64,000 nucleotides of DNA from positions 496,001 to 560,000 of the forward strand of contig NZ_JAJBZH010000002.1 of NCBI RefSeq assembly GCF_020551945.1, written 5' to 3'. Made by a program: the position numbers and the translations under genes. Below are positions 44,901-54,624 of the stretch, piece by piece; the first letter of the stretch is position 1; each line of letters begins with the position of its first letter. The notes beneath the pieces are model-generated. The model was not told where the DNA came from, did no database searches, and saw only the letters and a list, made by a program, of their open reading frames with translations. Source of the stretch: Cellulosimicrobium marinum. GTDB lineage: Bacteria > Actinomycetota > Actinomycetes > Actinomycetales > Cellulomonadaceae.

Positions 44901-47231
44901 CTCGACACCGGCCTGACGCAGACGACGCGGGCGAACGCGGTCCTGCGGCAGTACCGCTGGCACGCCGACGAGGACGGCGACGGCAAGGGCTACCAGAGCC
45001 TCCTGCCGGTGCTGCTGGACGCGCAGTCGATCGCCCCGGCGGCGCCGGCCCCGACGGTGGGGCAGTGCGTGTTCGACCCGGCGACGGACACGTCGTCCGC
45101 GCCCGTCACGCTGCGCTACGACAACACGGCGTCGACCCTGCCCGTGACGTTCTCAATCGCGGGACGCGACGCCCTGGGCCGGACGGTCGGCGCGGGCGAG
45201 GCGGCCTCCGTCGAGGTTCCGGGCGGCGTCGGCGCGGACGACGCGACGTTCGCCGTGCGGGCCGACGGCCGGCAGCTCGCGTCGTCCTCCGTCGAGGGCG
45301 TGGACTGCTTCCGCTGGGCCGTGACCGGCGAGGCGGGCTCCGCCTGGGAGCCGGACGCCGCGCAGGGCGGTTCCGTGGTGCTCACCGGCACGTTCCGCAA
45401 CGAGCACGCACGCACCGCGACGAGCGTCGTCATGGACGCGGGCGAGCTCGGCGTCACGGACCCGGTCGAGGTCGCACCGGGCACGCAGGAGACGTTCACG
45501 CTCGTGGTCGGGTCGCGCGACGTCGCGGCCGGCGAGGTGACGTTCCGCGCCACGCGGCTCGACGGGTCGCAGGGCACGACCGCCGTGACGGCCGCGTACG
45601 ACGCCGTCCGCCACGCCCCCGCGGCCGACGCCGCCCCGACCGTCGGCGAGTGCGTCTTCGACCCGGCGACCGACACGTCGGGCGCGCCCGTCACGCTCCA
45701 CCTCGACAACAGCGGTTCCACGGTGCCGGTGGACTTCACCGTCGAGGGGCTCGACCTGGCCCGCACGGTCGCCGCCGGTGCCACGGTGGACGTGGCCGCC
45801 CCCGGCGGGGTCGGCGCGGACGGCGCCACCTACGTGGTCCTGGCCGACGGCGCGCGCCTCGCCGCGCACGACGTGCCGGGTGTCGACTGCTTCCGCTGGG
45901 CCGTCGACGGCTCGGTGACCTCCGGCTGGGAGGTCGAGGACGGTGCGGGCTCGGCGGTCCTCACGGGCACGTTCCGCAACGACCACCGCGCCGCGACGCT
46001 CCGCGTGGCCCTGGACGCGGGTGCGCTCGGGACGACCGACCCCGTCGAGGTCGCACCCGGCGCCGCCGCGACGCTGACTCTGGACACACGCCGGCGTGAC
46101 GTCCCCGCCGGCGAGGTGACGTTCCGGGTGGAGCGGCTCGACGGCTCGCAGGGGGCACGCGACGTCGTGCGCCCGTACGACGCCGTCACCTACCAGCCGA
46201 CCTGGGCGACGGACGCGAAGGTCTCGGCGCGGTGGCAGGACGGGGCGGTCCGCCTCGTCGGCACGCTGACGAACACCACGGCGGAGACGCTCGACGCACG
46301 GATGCTCGGCGGTCGGTACGGCGACTCCGCTCCCGTGCAGAAGATCGCGCCCGGGCAGAAGGCGACCTTCGTGATCGACACCCGGTCCCTCGAGGTGAAG
46401 CCCGGTGCGGTGTCGTTCCGCCAGTACCGCTCGGTCCACGGCAAGGGCTTCGTCGACACAGGACTCACGGCAGCGTACGACGGCGCGGCGTACGTCCCGG
46501 AGTGGGACGCCAGGGCAGGCGCGTCGGCGCGGTGCGTCGACGCGAGGGTCGTGCTGACCGCGGACCTGCGCAACGACTCCAGCGAGACGATGCACGTCGT
46601 GACGCGGACGGCGTGGGGCACGCACGACCTCGGAGACCTCGCGCCGGGCGGCGCCACGAGCGCCGACGTCCTGACGAAGACCTTGTCCGTCGACGCGGGC
46701 GAGGTTGCGTTCGACCTCACGCGCACGGTCCTCGGCCGCACGTTCAGCCACACGGTCGTCGCGAGCCATGCGGCGGTCGACTGCACCGTCCTCGAACCGG
46801 CGGCGAGGCTCGAGCTCGGCGAGGCGACGTACGACGACGAGCGCGACCACTCCTACCGGGCCGTGACGCTCGTGCTCGACAACTCGGCGTCGAACGTCCC
46901 GGCGACGTTCACGCTGGGTGGCGACGCCCGGGGCACGTGGAAGGTCGCGGCCGGCGAGCGCACCACGGTCCCGCTCGACGAGGCGCCGTGGTCCGGTGCG
47001 GCGTACGTCGTGCAGGTGGGGGACTGGTCGCAGCAGCTGACGGTCGAACCGTTCACCGCGGCGCCGGCCTGCCCGCAGGCGTGGCGCGCGGGGTCCTGGT
47101 ACGACCACAGTGCCTCGGTGTCCTACCGCGGGTGGGTCTGGGACGCCCGGAACGACAGCATCGCGGTGCGACCTGACGGCGTGCTGGGCTGGTTGTTCTG
47201 GGACCGCGGCACGCGCTGCGGCGAGGGCTGA
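41916..47231 (+). CDS. ECF sigma factor fused to anti-sigma zinc motif, membrane segments and a giant repetitive surface region
   Basis: 1771 residues in one uninterrupted frame. Residues about 15-100 are sigma region 2 (ASFGALYERHAAAARTVAWQ; FRAYLFTVVRRLSYDLVNG), about 135-190 sigma region 4 (LPERWQAVLWYTEVEERTPA). At 227-234 HLDGCGEC matches the H-x3-C-x2-C zinc motif of anti-sigma factors. Hydrophobic segments lie at about 251-272 and 406-438, separated by Gly/Ala/Ser-rich sequence; then a Pro/Asp-rich linker with an eight-proline run. From about 555 on there are DUF11/Ig-like modules, two near-identical 190-residue repeats (about 1045-1239 and 1240-1428), a half copy near 1629-1718, and a C-terminal CBM5/12-like domain (AWRAGSWYDHSASVSYRGWV). 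Proposed: a membrane-tethered sigma factor sensing polysaccharide. ECF groups with such extensions are known. Confidence 0.85.
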   Translation: MTELHSQIEGEALSDAELIAAVREGDSASFGALYERHAAAARTVAWQYVRSGADADDVVSDAFARTLTVLQNGGGPDVTFRAYLFTVVRRLSYDLVNGARRTQPTDDERTFESAFGPMASTEDPTLEGFERSVVARAYQDLPERWQAVLWYTEVEERTPAEIAPILGLTANGVSALAYRAREGLRQAYLQQHLTTAPAAECQGVNPLLGSFVRGGLAKRETARVEAHLDGCGECRGLVLELGDVSHGMRGVVAPLVLGVGALGLVGTALPVTGGATVAGGAAAAAAAAAAAGSGSGSGSAAGSGSAGSGSAGSGAAGSSGAGGSAGTGAAGTGAAGTGAAGGTGAAAGSTSATSASLAASSGGGAAAGTGVVGGAAAGATAAGTAATAAAGVGGAGAAAVAGAGGLVALVTSAPLAAAAVAVGVLAAAGLGVAGALGAFTPDDPTEPAPTAATSTPEPGASEAPADGSTADPAPAPTEPADDAADPTSPANVPPSDPVVADPGPTGSDGGSAAGGTTGSPSTGGSGPAPADPGSGEPPSTTPPPPPPPPAPAALDLSLGSVTLAARQPADLTVTATNSGGRAAEEVVVELTLPAGVTTASSSVVARGTSVAPALRLAALPCGDAVPQGDGGPSLVTCSLGALDPGAAHDLVVRVQADAGGEYVFAGSVRAKGVEPVRKAFRPTSVGYFGPEVRVAPEYGSGRSFAVSNPGTVAMSLRVRNAGDRLAEDPHVDFDLPAGVRLVTGSSGEQRAGDWTCRAGEGAGVVCRTDTDLSPRASTTLTVDLLAAAPGADASRHTLAVHGDAGDAHDGSTTVDLAVGAFWDDAADGLTVPAATQCQAPGEPDRASVLATYRNTTVYDDLDVRLEAAGSTATVTGVAVGDAAAVRVDDGVRFPAGSAAFVLSTTVAGQTFEHRVDAGTFDALDCWTQPRWLTAADVGVVAENVDGTVRYTATVTNGTGRALDARLLAPDTGTWSGVRDSDAVAPLRDRTSGALVLDTGLTQTTRANAVLRQYRWHADEDGDGKGYQSLLPVLLDAQSIAPAAPAPTVGQCVFDPATDTSSAPVTLRYDNTASTLPVTFSIAGRDALGRTVGAGEAASVEVPGGVGADDATFAVRADGRQLASSSVEGVDCFRWAVTGEAGSAWEPDAAQGGSVVLTGTFRNEHARTATSVVMDAGELGVTDPVEVAPGTQETFTLVVGSRDVAAGEVTFRATRLDGSQGTTAVTAAYDAVRHAPAADAAPTVGECVFDPATDTSGAPVTLHLDNSGSTVPVDFTVEGLDLARTVAAGATVDVAAPGGVGADGATYVVLADGARLAAHDVPGVDCFRWAVDGSVTSGWEVEDGAGSAVLTGTFRNDHRAATLRVALDAGALGTTDPVEVAPGAAATLTLDTRRRDVPAGEVTFRVERLDGSQGARDVVRPYDAVTYQPTWATDAKVSARWQDGAVRLVGTLTNTTAETLDARMLGGRYGDSAPVQKIAPGQKATFVIDTRSLEVKPGAVSFRQYRSVHGKGFVDTGLTAAYDGAAYVPEWDARAGASARCVDARVVLTADLRNDSSETMHVVTRTAWGTHDLGDLAPGGATSADVLTKTLSVDAGEVAFDLTRTVLGRTFSHTVVASHAAVDCTVLEPAARLELGEATYDDERDHSYRAVTLVLDNSASNVPATFTLGGDARGTWKVAAGERTTVPLDEAPWSGAAYVVQVGDWSQQLTVEPFTAAPACPQAWRAGSWYDHSASVSYRGWVWDARNDSIAVRPDGVLGWLFWDRGTRCGEG

Positions 47232-47237
47232 CCGGGG

Positions 47238-47951
47238 TCAGGGGAGGACGTCCGCCAGGGCGTCGTCGACGGGCCGGTCGCCGCCCACGAGGTCGAGGAC
47301 GAGCCCGGCCGAGCGCGGCTCGTGCACGAGCGCCGCGACGACCTGCGCGACGTCGTCCCGCGACACCTCCTCGCGGGCGCGGCCGGCCTTGCGACGCTTG
47401 CCGCGCGGGCGGTCGTCCTCCCCGGCGGGTGCGAGCGCGACGAGACCCACCCCGGGGTCGTCGGTGAGCCGGCCCGGCCGGAGCACGGTCCAGCGCAGCG
47501 CCTCGCGCGCCCTGACGTCGTCCTCCGCGGCGGCCTTCGCGCGCAGGTAGGCCCAGAAGACGTCGTCCATGTCGTCAGGCCGCTCGTCGGCGCGGGCCGC
47601 GTCCACCCCCTGGGAGGACACGAGCACGTACCGTTCCACGCCGGCGCGCTCGGCGGCGTCGGCGAGGAGGACCGCCCCGGCGCGGTCGACCGTGTCCTTG
47701 CGGGCGGCACCGCTGCCTGGGCCTGCCCCGGCGGCGAACACCACGGCGTCGGCACCTTCGAGCTCGAAGGCGACCGCGACGTCGTCGTCCTCCTCCAGGT
47801 CGATGAGCGCGACCTGCGCGCCCACCTCGGTGAGGTCGGTGATCTGGGCAGCGGAGCGGACGAGGGCGACGACCTCGTCCCCCCGGTCCACGAGGGTGCG
47901 GGCGAGCCTGCGACCGATCTGGCCGTGACCTCCGGCGATGACAGTGCGCAT
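47238..47951 (-). CDS. NAD(P)-binding oxidoreductase (atypical SDR)
   Basis: 237 residues. MRTVIAGGHGQIGRRLARTL is a Rossmann start with the GGHGxIG variant typical of atypical SDRs related to sugar epimerases and NmrA; VERYVLVSSQGVDAARADE and LRWTVLRPGRLTDDPG follow. Probable substrate unknown. TACGTT 6 nt before the ATG suggests a leaderless mRNA. It converges on the sigma fusion with 6 bp between stops, and has a basic insertion (RPRGKRRKAGRAREE) that is unusual for the family. Confidence 0.8.
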   Translation of the reverse strand: MRTVIAGGHGQIGRRLARTLVDRGDEVVALVRSAAQITDLTEVGAQVALIDLEEDDDVAVAFELEGADAVVFAAGAGPGSGAARKDTVDRAGAVLLADAAERAGVERYVLVSSQGVDAARADERPDDMDDVFWAYLRAKAAAEDDVRAREALRWTVLRPGRLTDDPGVGLVALAPAGEDDRPRGKRRKAGRAREEVSRDDVAQVVAALVHEPRSAGLVLDLVGGDRPVDDALADVLP

Positions 47952-48077
47952 GGCCCGAACGTATCGCCGCGACGGCGACCCTGCCCGGCGAGCCGGTGCC
48001 GCCCGGACCGTGCGGGGGAGTGGCCGGGCCGCGGGGTCCCCCGCGCACCACCGCGTCCCGCGGCCCGGCCGGGGTCC

Positions 48078-48668
48078 TCAGGCGGCGTCCCCCGAGCCGC
48101 CGAGGACGACGGGGGTCTGCGGGTCGAAGCGGTAACCGAGGCCACGCACGGTCGTGATGGCGTGCTCCAGGCCGAGCTTCTCGCGCAGACGGCGGACGTG
48201 GACGTCGATGGTGCGGCTGCCCTCCGCGACGGCGTGGTCGCCCCACACGGTGTCGAGGAGCTCGGGGCGGCTCACCACCCGGTCCGACGCGCGCACGAGG
48301 TGCGTGAGGAGGTCGAGCTCGCGCTGCGTCAGGCGGGTGCGGCGACCCTCGACGCTCACGGTGCGGTCCACGGTGTCGACGACGACGCGCGGCACGGGCG
48401 AGAGGGCCGCGAGGCGCTCACGGAAGGCGGCGATGTCCTGCACGGGGCTCGGACCGTCTCCGCGCGGCGGCGCGGTGGGCTCGGCGAGCGCGAGCGCGGT
48501 GTACGTCTCCGCGCGGGGCAGCCAGTCGCGGGCGAGCTCGCCGAGGGCGTCGGCCAGCTCGACGAGCTCGGTGGCGGGGGAGGCCTCGCCCGGGACGGGG
48601 TCGACCCCCACGTAGAGGACGAAGCCGGGCGTGCTGCGGGTGGGGCGGGGTGCGGCGAGCGTGGTCAT
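48078..48668 (-). CDS. Orphan winged-helix (OmpR/PhoB-type) DNA-binding protein
   Basis: 196 residues. The C-terminal OmpR-like domain (about 95-185) is complete: RRTRLTQRELDLLTHLVRAS, SRPELLDTVWGDH, SRTIDVHVRRLREKLG and ITTVRGLGYRF. The N-terminal 90 residues contain no receiver domain and no phosphorylatable Asp. GGAGCC lies 3-9 nt before the ATG. No histidine kinase is near. It is therefore an atypical transcription factor of unknown signal; a palindrome TCAGGCCTGA (48752-48761) upstream may be its site. Confidence 0.82.
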   Translation of the reverse strand: MTTLAAPRPTRSTPGFVLYVGVDPVPGEASPATELVELADALGELARDWLPRAETYTALALAEPTAPPRGDGPSPVQDIAAFRERLAALSPVPRVVVDTVDRTVSVEGRRTRLTQRELDLLTHLVRASDRVVSRPELLDTVWGDHAVAEGSRTIDVHVRRLREKLGLEHAITTVRGLGYRFDPQTPVVLGGSGDAA

Positions 48669-48934
48669 GGTGGCTCCGGGTGCGTCGGGCCGACGGCGTC
48701 GCCGGGTTCCGGCGGGTCGGCTGGGTCAGGGCTGAACGGGAGGTGAGGCGTTCAGGCCTGACAACAGACGCACATGACCGCGACCGGGAGCACGCCGGAG
48801 GGCGCGTCCGCGGGTCGGGTCGTGGTGCTCACGAGAGGGAGCATGGCAGCCCGGTGCGGGGCTCGCCAAGACGCGCACGGGAAGTTCTCACGATGCGGAA
48901 CGCTTCGCGACCGCATCCCGGACCGGCGGTGGGG

Positions 48935-49570
48935 TCAGACGACGCCGTACAGGCGGTCTCCCGCGTCACCGAGACCCGGCACGATGTACGCCTTCTCGTC
49001 GAGACGCTCGTCCACCGCCGCGACCACGACGTGCACGTCCACGCGCTCGCCGATCGCGTCCTGCAGCACCTTCAGCCCCTCCGGCGCGGCCAGCAGGCAC
49101 ACCGCCGTCACGTCCCGCGCGCCGCGCGCGAACACGTAGTCGATCGCCGCGACGAGCGTCCCGCCCGTCGCGAGCATCGGGTCGAGGAGGAACACGTGCC
49201 GGCCCGTCAGGTCGTCGGGCAGGCGGTTCGCGTACGTCACCGCCTCGAGGGTCTCCTCGTCGCGCTGCATCCCGAGGAACCCGACCTCCGCCGTCGGCAG
49301 CAGCCGTGTCATCCCCTCCAGCATCCCGAGCCCCGCACGCAGGATCGGCACCACCAGCGGCCGCGGCTCCGCGAGCCGCACACCCGTCGTCGTCGTCACG
49401 GGCGTCTCGATGTCGTGCGGCTCCACCCGCACGTCGCGCGTCGCCTCGTACGCGAGCAGCGTGACCAGCTCGTCGACGAGCAGCCGGAACGTCGGCGACG
49501 CCGTGTCCTTGTTCCGCAGGACGGTGAGCTTGTGGGCCACGAGCGGGTGGTCGGCGACGTGCAGGCGCAT
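48935..49570 (-). CDS. upp: Uracil phosphoribosyltransferase
   Basis: 211 residues. It converts uracil and PRPP to UMP for pyrimidine salvage. The uracil/PRPP motifs are clear: [29 protein letters not shown] near the N terminus, [13 protein letters not shown], the PRPP loop [15 protein letters not shown] and the terminal [15 protein letters not shown] at 49570 is the family start; TACCGT lies 6 nt upstream (leaderless). Divergent from tadA. Confidence 0.96.
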   Translation of the reverse strand: MRLHVADHPLVAHKLTVLRNKDTASPTFRLLVDELVTLLAYEATRDVRVEPHDIETPVTTTTGVRLAEPRPLVVPILRAGLGMLEGMTRLLPTAEVGFLGMQRDEETLEAVTYANRLPDDLTGRHVFLLDPMLATGGTLVAAIDYVFARGARDVTAVCLLAAPEGLKVLQDAIGERVDVHVVVAAVDERLDEKAYIVPGLGDAGDRLYGVV

Positions 49571-49751
49571 GGGCCCACGGTATCGGACCCGTGCCGCGCG
49601 CGTACCGCCCGGTAACCCCGACAGGCCGCAAGTTGTCAGCGTCACGTCGGTCTATAGCCTGGTGAGCGGCTGACAGGTCCGGACCGCCGGGAGCGGTCAG
49701 CCGCCCACCGGCCCATCGGCCCGTGGAGCGCTGACAACTCCGGAGGACCCC

Positions 49752-50315
49752 GTGCCCGACGACGCCCCGCACCACCGCGACCCGGCGGACCAGGGCGGAC
49801 CCCGCGGGCTCGACCTGCCCTGGGCCGACGGCGCGTTCCCGCCCCCGACCCTCGCCGCCCGCCGCCCCGTGTGGGACGCACTCATGGGACTCGCGCTGCA
49901 CGAGGCGACCCACGCCCTCGCGAGCGACGACGTCCCCGTCGGGGCGCTCGTCGTCGGACCCGACGGGCGGCTCCTCGGCCTCGGGCGCAACCGCCGCGAG
50001 GAGACCGGCGACCCCACCGCGCACGCCGAGGTCCTCGCGCTGCGCCAGGCCGCCGCCACCCTCGGGACGTGGCGGCTCGACGGCTGCACCCTCGTCGTCA
50101 CCCTCGAACCCTGCGCCATGTGCGCCGGTGCGCTCCTGCTCGCGCGCGTCCGACGGCTCGTGCTCGGCGCCTGGGACCCCAAGGCCGGCGCCACCGGCTC
50201 CGTCTGGGACCTCGTGCGCGACCAGCGCGCCAACCACGCCGTCGAGGTCGTCCCCGACGTGCGGGCGGAGGAGTGCGGACGGCTCCTGCGCGACTTCTTC
50301 GGGACGCATCGCTGA
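49752..50315 (+). CDS. tadA: tRNA adenosine(34) deaminase TadA
   Basis: 187 residues. The zinc deaminase motifs HAEVLAL (proton-shuttle Glu) and PCAMCAGALLLARVRRLVLGAWDPKAGA are intact; the latter with the G-A-x-D-x-K-A-G stretch marks TadA, which makes inosine at the wobble position of tRNA-Arg(ACG). The N-terminal 35 residues are an unconserved extension. GGAGGACCCC before the GTG supports the start. A long hairpin follows. Confidence 0.9.
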   Translation: MPDDAPHHRDPADQGGPRGLDLPWADGAFPPPTLAARRPVWDALMGLALHEATHALASDDVPVGALVVGPDGRLLGLGRNRREETGDPTAHAEVLALRQAAATLGTWRLDGCTLVVTLEPCAMCAGALLLARVRRLVLGAWDPKAGATGSVWDLVRDQRANHAVEVVPDVRAEECGRLLRDFFGTHR

Positions 50316-50332
50316 GAGCCGACCCGGGCCGT

Positions 50333-50391
50333 GCCGAACACGAGGTTGCTGTCGTCATCGGCTTCAGAACGACAGCAACCTCGTGCTCGGC
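50333..50391. terminator. GCCGAAC-type palindrome, 23-bp stem
   Basis: Arms at 50333-50355 and 50369-50391 pair at 22 of 23 positions (one G-T wobble), 13-nt loop, starting GCCGAACACGAGGTTGC. Between convergent tadA and sirtuin genes; bidirectional terminator. Confidence 0.78.
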
Positions 50392-50392
50392 G

Positions 50393-51418
50393 TCAGCGGG
50401 TGAGTGCCTCGGCGAGGGCGGTGAGGGTCTCGGTGGTGCCGGCCTCGACCTTGAGGGTCGCGAGCGGGTCGCCGCGGGTCGCGCCGCGGTTGACGACGAC
50501 GACCGGCTTGCCCGCCTTCGCGGCGTGCCGCACGAACCGCAGACCGCTCATCACCGTGAGCGACGAGCCCGCGACGAGGAGCGCGTCGGCGTCGTCGACC
50601 ATCGCGTACGCCCGCTGCACCCGCTCGCGCGGCACGTTCTCGCCGAAGTACACGATCTCCGGCTTGAGGACACCGCCGCAGAACTCGCACGGCGCGGGGC
50701 GGAAGTGCGACGTCTGCTCGATCACCGCGTCGGCGTCCGGCGCGATCTCGACGTCGCCCACCTCCGTGACCGACTCGACGAACCCCGGGTTCAGCGCCGT
50801 CAGCCGCTCCGCCAGGTGCTCGCGCGAGACGACCCGCCCGCACGTCAGGCAGATCACGCGGTCGTAGCGGCCGTGCAGGTCGATGACGTTCCGGCTCCCG
50901 GCGTCCTCGTGCAGCAGGTCCACGTTCTGCGTGATCAGCCCGACGAGCACCCCCGCGTCCTCCAGGCGCGCGAGCGCCCGGTGCCCCGCGTTCGGGTGCG
51001 TGCGGTGCACGTGCTGCCACCCCACGTGGTTGCGCGCCCAGTAGTGACGACGGAACGCCTCGTCCTGCACGAACTGCTGGTACGTCATCGGGTTGCGCGG
51101 CGGCGAGTCCGGGCCGCGGTAGTCCGGGATCCCCGAGTCGGTGGAGACACCCGCCCCCGTGAGCGCCGTGACCCGACGCCCGCGCAGCAGGTCCACGGCG
51201 TCGTGCACCGTGCCCGTCCAGGGCGCCGGACCCGAGCCCGACGGCGGCGGCTCGCTCGGGCGCCACGTGAGCCGTGACGAGACCGTCGGCACGGCCGACG
51301 GCGGCAGGTTCGCCGACGACGTCGCGACGTGCGCGGCGGACCTGTCGGACGGTCCGGAAGCGTGGGCCGCGGGCGGTCCGGAAGGAGGACTGGCGGGCGT
51401 CACCGGGTCGGAGGGCAC
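50393..51418 (-). CDS. Sirtuin (Sir2-type NAD-dependent protein deacylase)
   Basis: 341 residues. The Sir2 core (about 70-340) has the NAD-binding GAGVSTDSGIPDYRG, TQNVDLLHEDAG, the catalytic His in DLHGRYDRVICLTCG, a complete zinc ribbon (CLTCG ... CEFCGGVLKPEIVYFGE) and VAGSSLTVMSG. A 65-residue Pro/Ser-rich N-terminal extension is unusual. GTG at 51418 is preceded by TACCGT (51431-51426) with 7-nt spacing, so a leaderless mRNA; an upstream GTG at 51448 lies inside a hairpin and is less likely. Substrates would be acyl-lysines, for example acetyl-CoA synthetase. Confidence 0.9.
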   Translation of the reverse strand: MPSDPVTPASPPSGPPAAHASGPSDRSAAHVATSSANLPPSAVPTVSSRLTWRPSEPPPSGSGPAPWTGTVHDAVDLLRGRRVTALTGAGVSTDSGIPDYRGPDSPPRNPMTYQQFVQDEAFRRHYWARNHVGWQHVHRTHPNAGHRALARLEDAGVLVGLITQNVDLLHEDAGSRNVIDLHGRYDRVICLTCGRVVSREHLAERLTALNPGFVESVTEVGDVEIAPDADAVIEQTSHFRPAPCEFCGGVLKPEIVYFGENVPRERVQRAYAMVDDADALLVAGSSLTVMSGLRFVRHAAKAGKPVVVVNRGATRGDPLATLKVEAGTTETLTALAEALTR

Positions 51419-51438
51419 GCCTCCCACGGTACGACGAC

Positions 51439-51471
51439 GACCCCGCACCTCGGGGGGAGAGGTGCGGGGTC
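51439..51471. terminator. Perfect 13-bp hairpin upstream of the sirtuin gene
   Basis: GACCCCGCACCTC (51439-51451) and GAGGTGCGGGGTC (51459-51471), 7-nt loop. On the minus strand it would end transcription from the carbohydrate-binding operon before the sirtuin promoter. Confidence 0.6.
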
Positions 51472-51506
51472 GCCGTCGGGCAGGTCGGTGCAGAGCCGAC
51501 CTCTGC

Positions 51507-51539
51507 CGAGGTAGAACCGAGGTCGTGCGAGGTAGAACC
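51507..51539. repeat. Two direct repeats CGAGGTAGAACC
   Basis: The 12-mer CGAGGTAGAACC occurs at 51507-51518 and 51528-51539, 21 bp apart (two helical turns). It is related to the 30-nt repeat at 51677-51706, which contains GGTACTACCTCG on the other strand. Confidence 0.6.
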
Positions 51540-51548
51540 CCGGTTGCA

Positions 51549-51649
51549 CCGACGTCCGCGGGGGCGGGGCGGGTCTACCATCCGCCCGCTCGTTCCTCGC
51601 GGGCTCCCGCCAGACCCGCCACGACCCGCCCCGCCCCCGCGGACGTCGG
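51549..51649. repeat. 26-bp perfect inverted repeat with 49-bp spacer
   Basis: Arms at 51549-51574 (beginning CCGACGTCCGCGGGGG) and 51624-51649 are exact complements. Inside, GGCGGGTCT can also pair with AGACCCGCC in the spacer, giving two alternative folds. The element fills the space between the sirtuin and carbohydrate-binding genes. Confidence 0.8.
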
Positions 51650-51676
51650 CCGACCAGCTCCCGCCTCGTGGACCTC

Positions 51677-51706
51677 GGTACTACCTCGCGCGACCGGGGT
51701 TCTCCC
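51677..51706. repeat. Second copy of the 30-nt intergenic repeat
   Basis: 28 of 30 bases match 480-509 (shared core GGTACTACCTCGCGC). Both copies lie at the 3' end of a minus-strand gene in the same orientation. Confidence 0.8.
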
Positions 51707-51715
51707 GAGCGAAGG

Positions 51716-53751
<2,036 letters not shown>

Positions 53752-53752
<1 letters not shown>

Positions 53753-54624
53753 CAGGTGCTCCTGTCGTCGGGGTGCCCGGCGGTGCGGGCGGGAAGTCTG
53801 CGGGTGGGGACGCCCGCGGGGGCGTCGGTGAGGTGGCGGCGGATGACGCGGCGCCACGGGCCGTCGGGCAGGTCCGGGCGCAGCAGCGCCAGACCCGTGC
53901 CGTACTTGGAGATCCGTTCGGGGCGGTGCCCGTGCCGCCACAGGAGCCGGTCGAGGTCCGACGGCGTGGACCCGCCCTTCGTCTCGACGACCACCAGGTG
54001 CGGCACGGCCCGGCGCACGGGCTGCCCGGCGGGGTCGGTGTCGAGCTCCCACGCCAGACCGGTGTCGACGGTCGCGCGCGCACCCCCGGCGTCGGACGGC
54101 AGGTGCAGGGTGAGGCGGCGGTACTGCGATACGAGCCCCGGCTCGAGGGCATGCGGCCGCACCGGCCGCACCCCCTCGGCGGCGAGCGTCGCGGCGACGA
54201 ACGCGCACCCGCCGCCGAGCGTCGCGGGGTCGTCCAGGTGCGGTTCGCGCTGCTTGAGGGTCGTCCCGCGTGCGGCCCGCGTCTTCACCTCGAGGAAGCT
54301 CAGCCCCGAGTCCAGGTAGGTGCGCGTACGCACCTTGAACCGGCGGCGGCGGCGCGTCGCCGTGAGGCGGAACGACGCGAGGTCCGGGGTGTCGAAGTAC
54401 ACCGACTCGTACCCGAACTGGCGGCTCCCGTCGATCTCCAGGACGCGTGCCACGCCCGTGCGGGCGAGGTCGTCCAGGACGGTGAGCGCGTCGTCCGCGC
54501 GGAGCACGTACTTGCGGTCCACCCGCGTCAGGAGAGCCGCCGACGCGACGAGCTCGTCCAGACCGATCCCGCCCAGCGGGTCCAGCACCGCGCGCACCTG
54601 TCCGTGCGCACCGGCCGCGCTCAT
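53752..54624 (-). CDS. VTC-domain (polyphosphate-polymerase-like) protein
   Basis: 290 residues. A CYTH-like VTC tunnel fold with RVDRKYVLRADDA (basic residues lining the tunnel), YESVYFDTPDLASFRLTA, RRFKVRTRTYLDSGLSFLEVKT and the terminal SKYGTGLALLRPDLP. Yeast Vtc4 makes polyphosphate from ATP. Bacterial copies next to DUF4956 and CotH or carbohydrate-binding proteins are common, and their reaction is not proved. Overlaps the DUF4956 stop (ATGA) and the following gene's start. Confidence 0.85.

Noticed and set aside
41772..44963. 1063-codon minus-strand frame opposite the sigma fusion
   Set aside because: Compositional shadow, rich in Arg/Gly/Val with no motifs; the plus-strand frame has recognisable domains throughout.
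48774..49139. 121-codon plus-strand frame overlapping the end of upp
   Set aside because: No ribosome site, no domain, and mostly antisense to upp.
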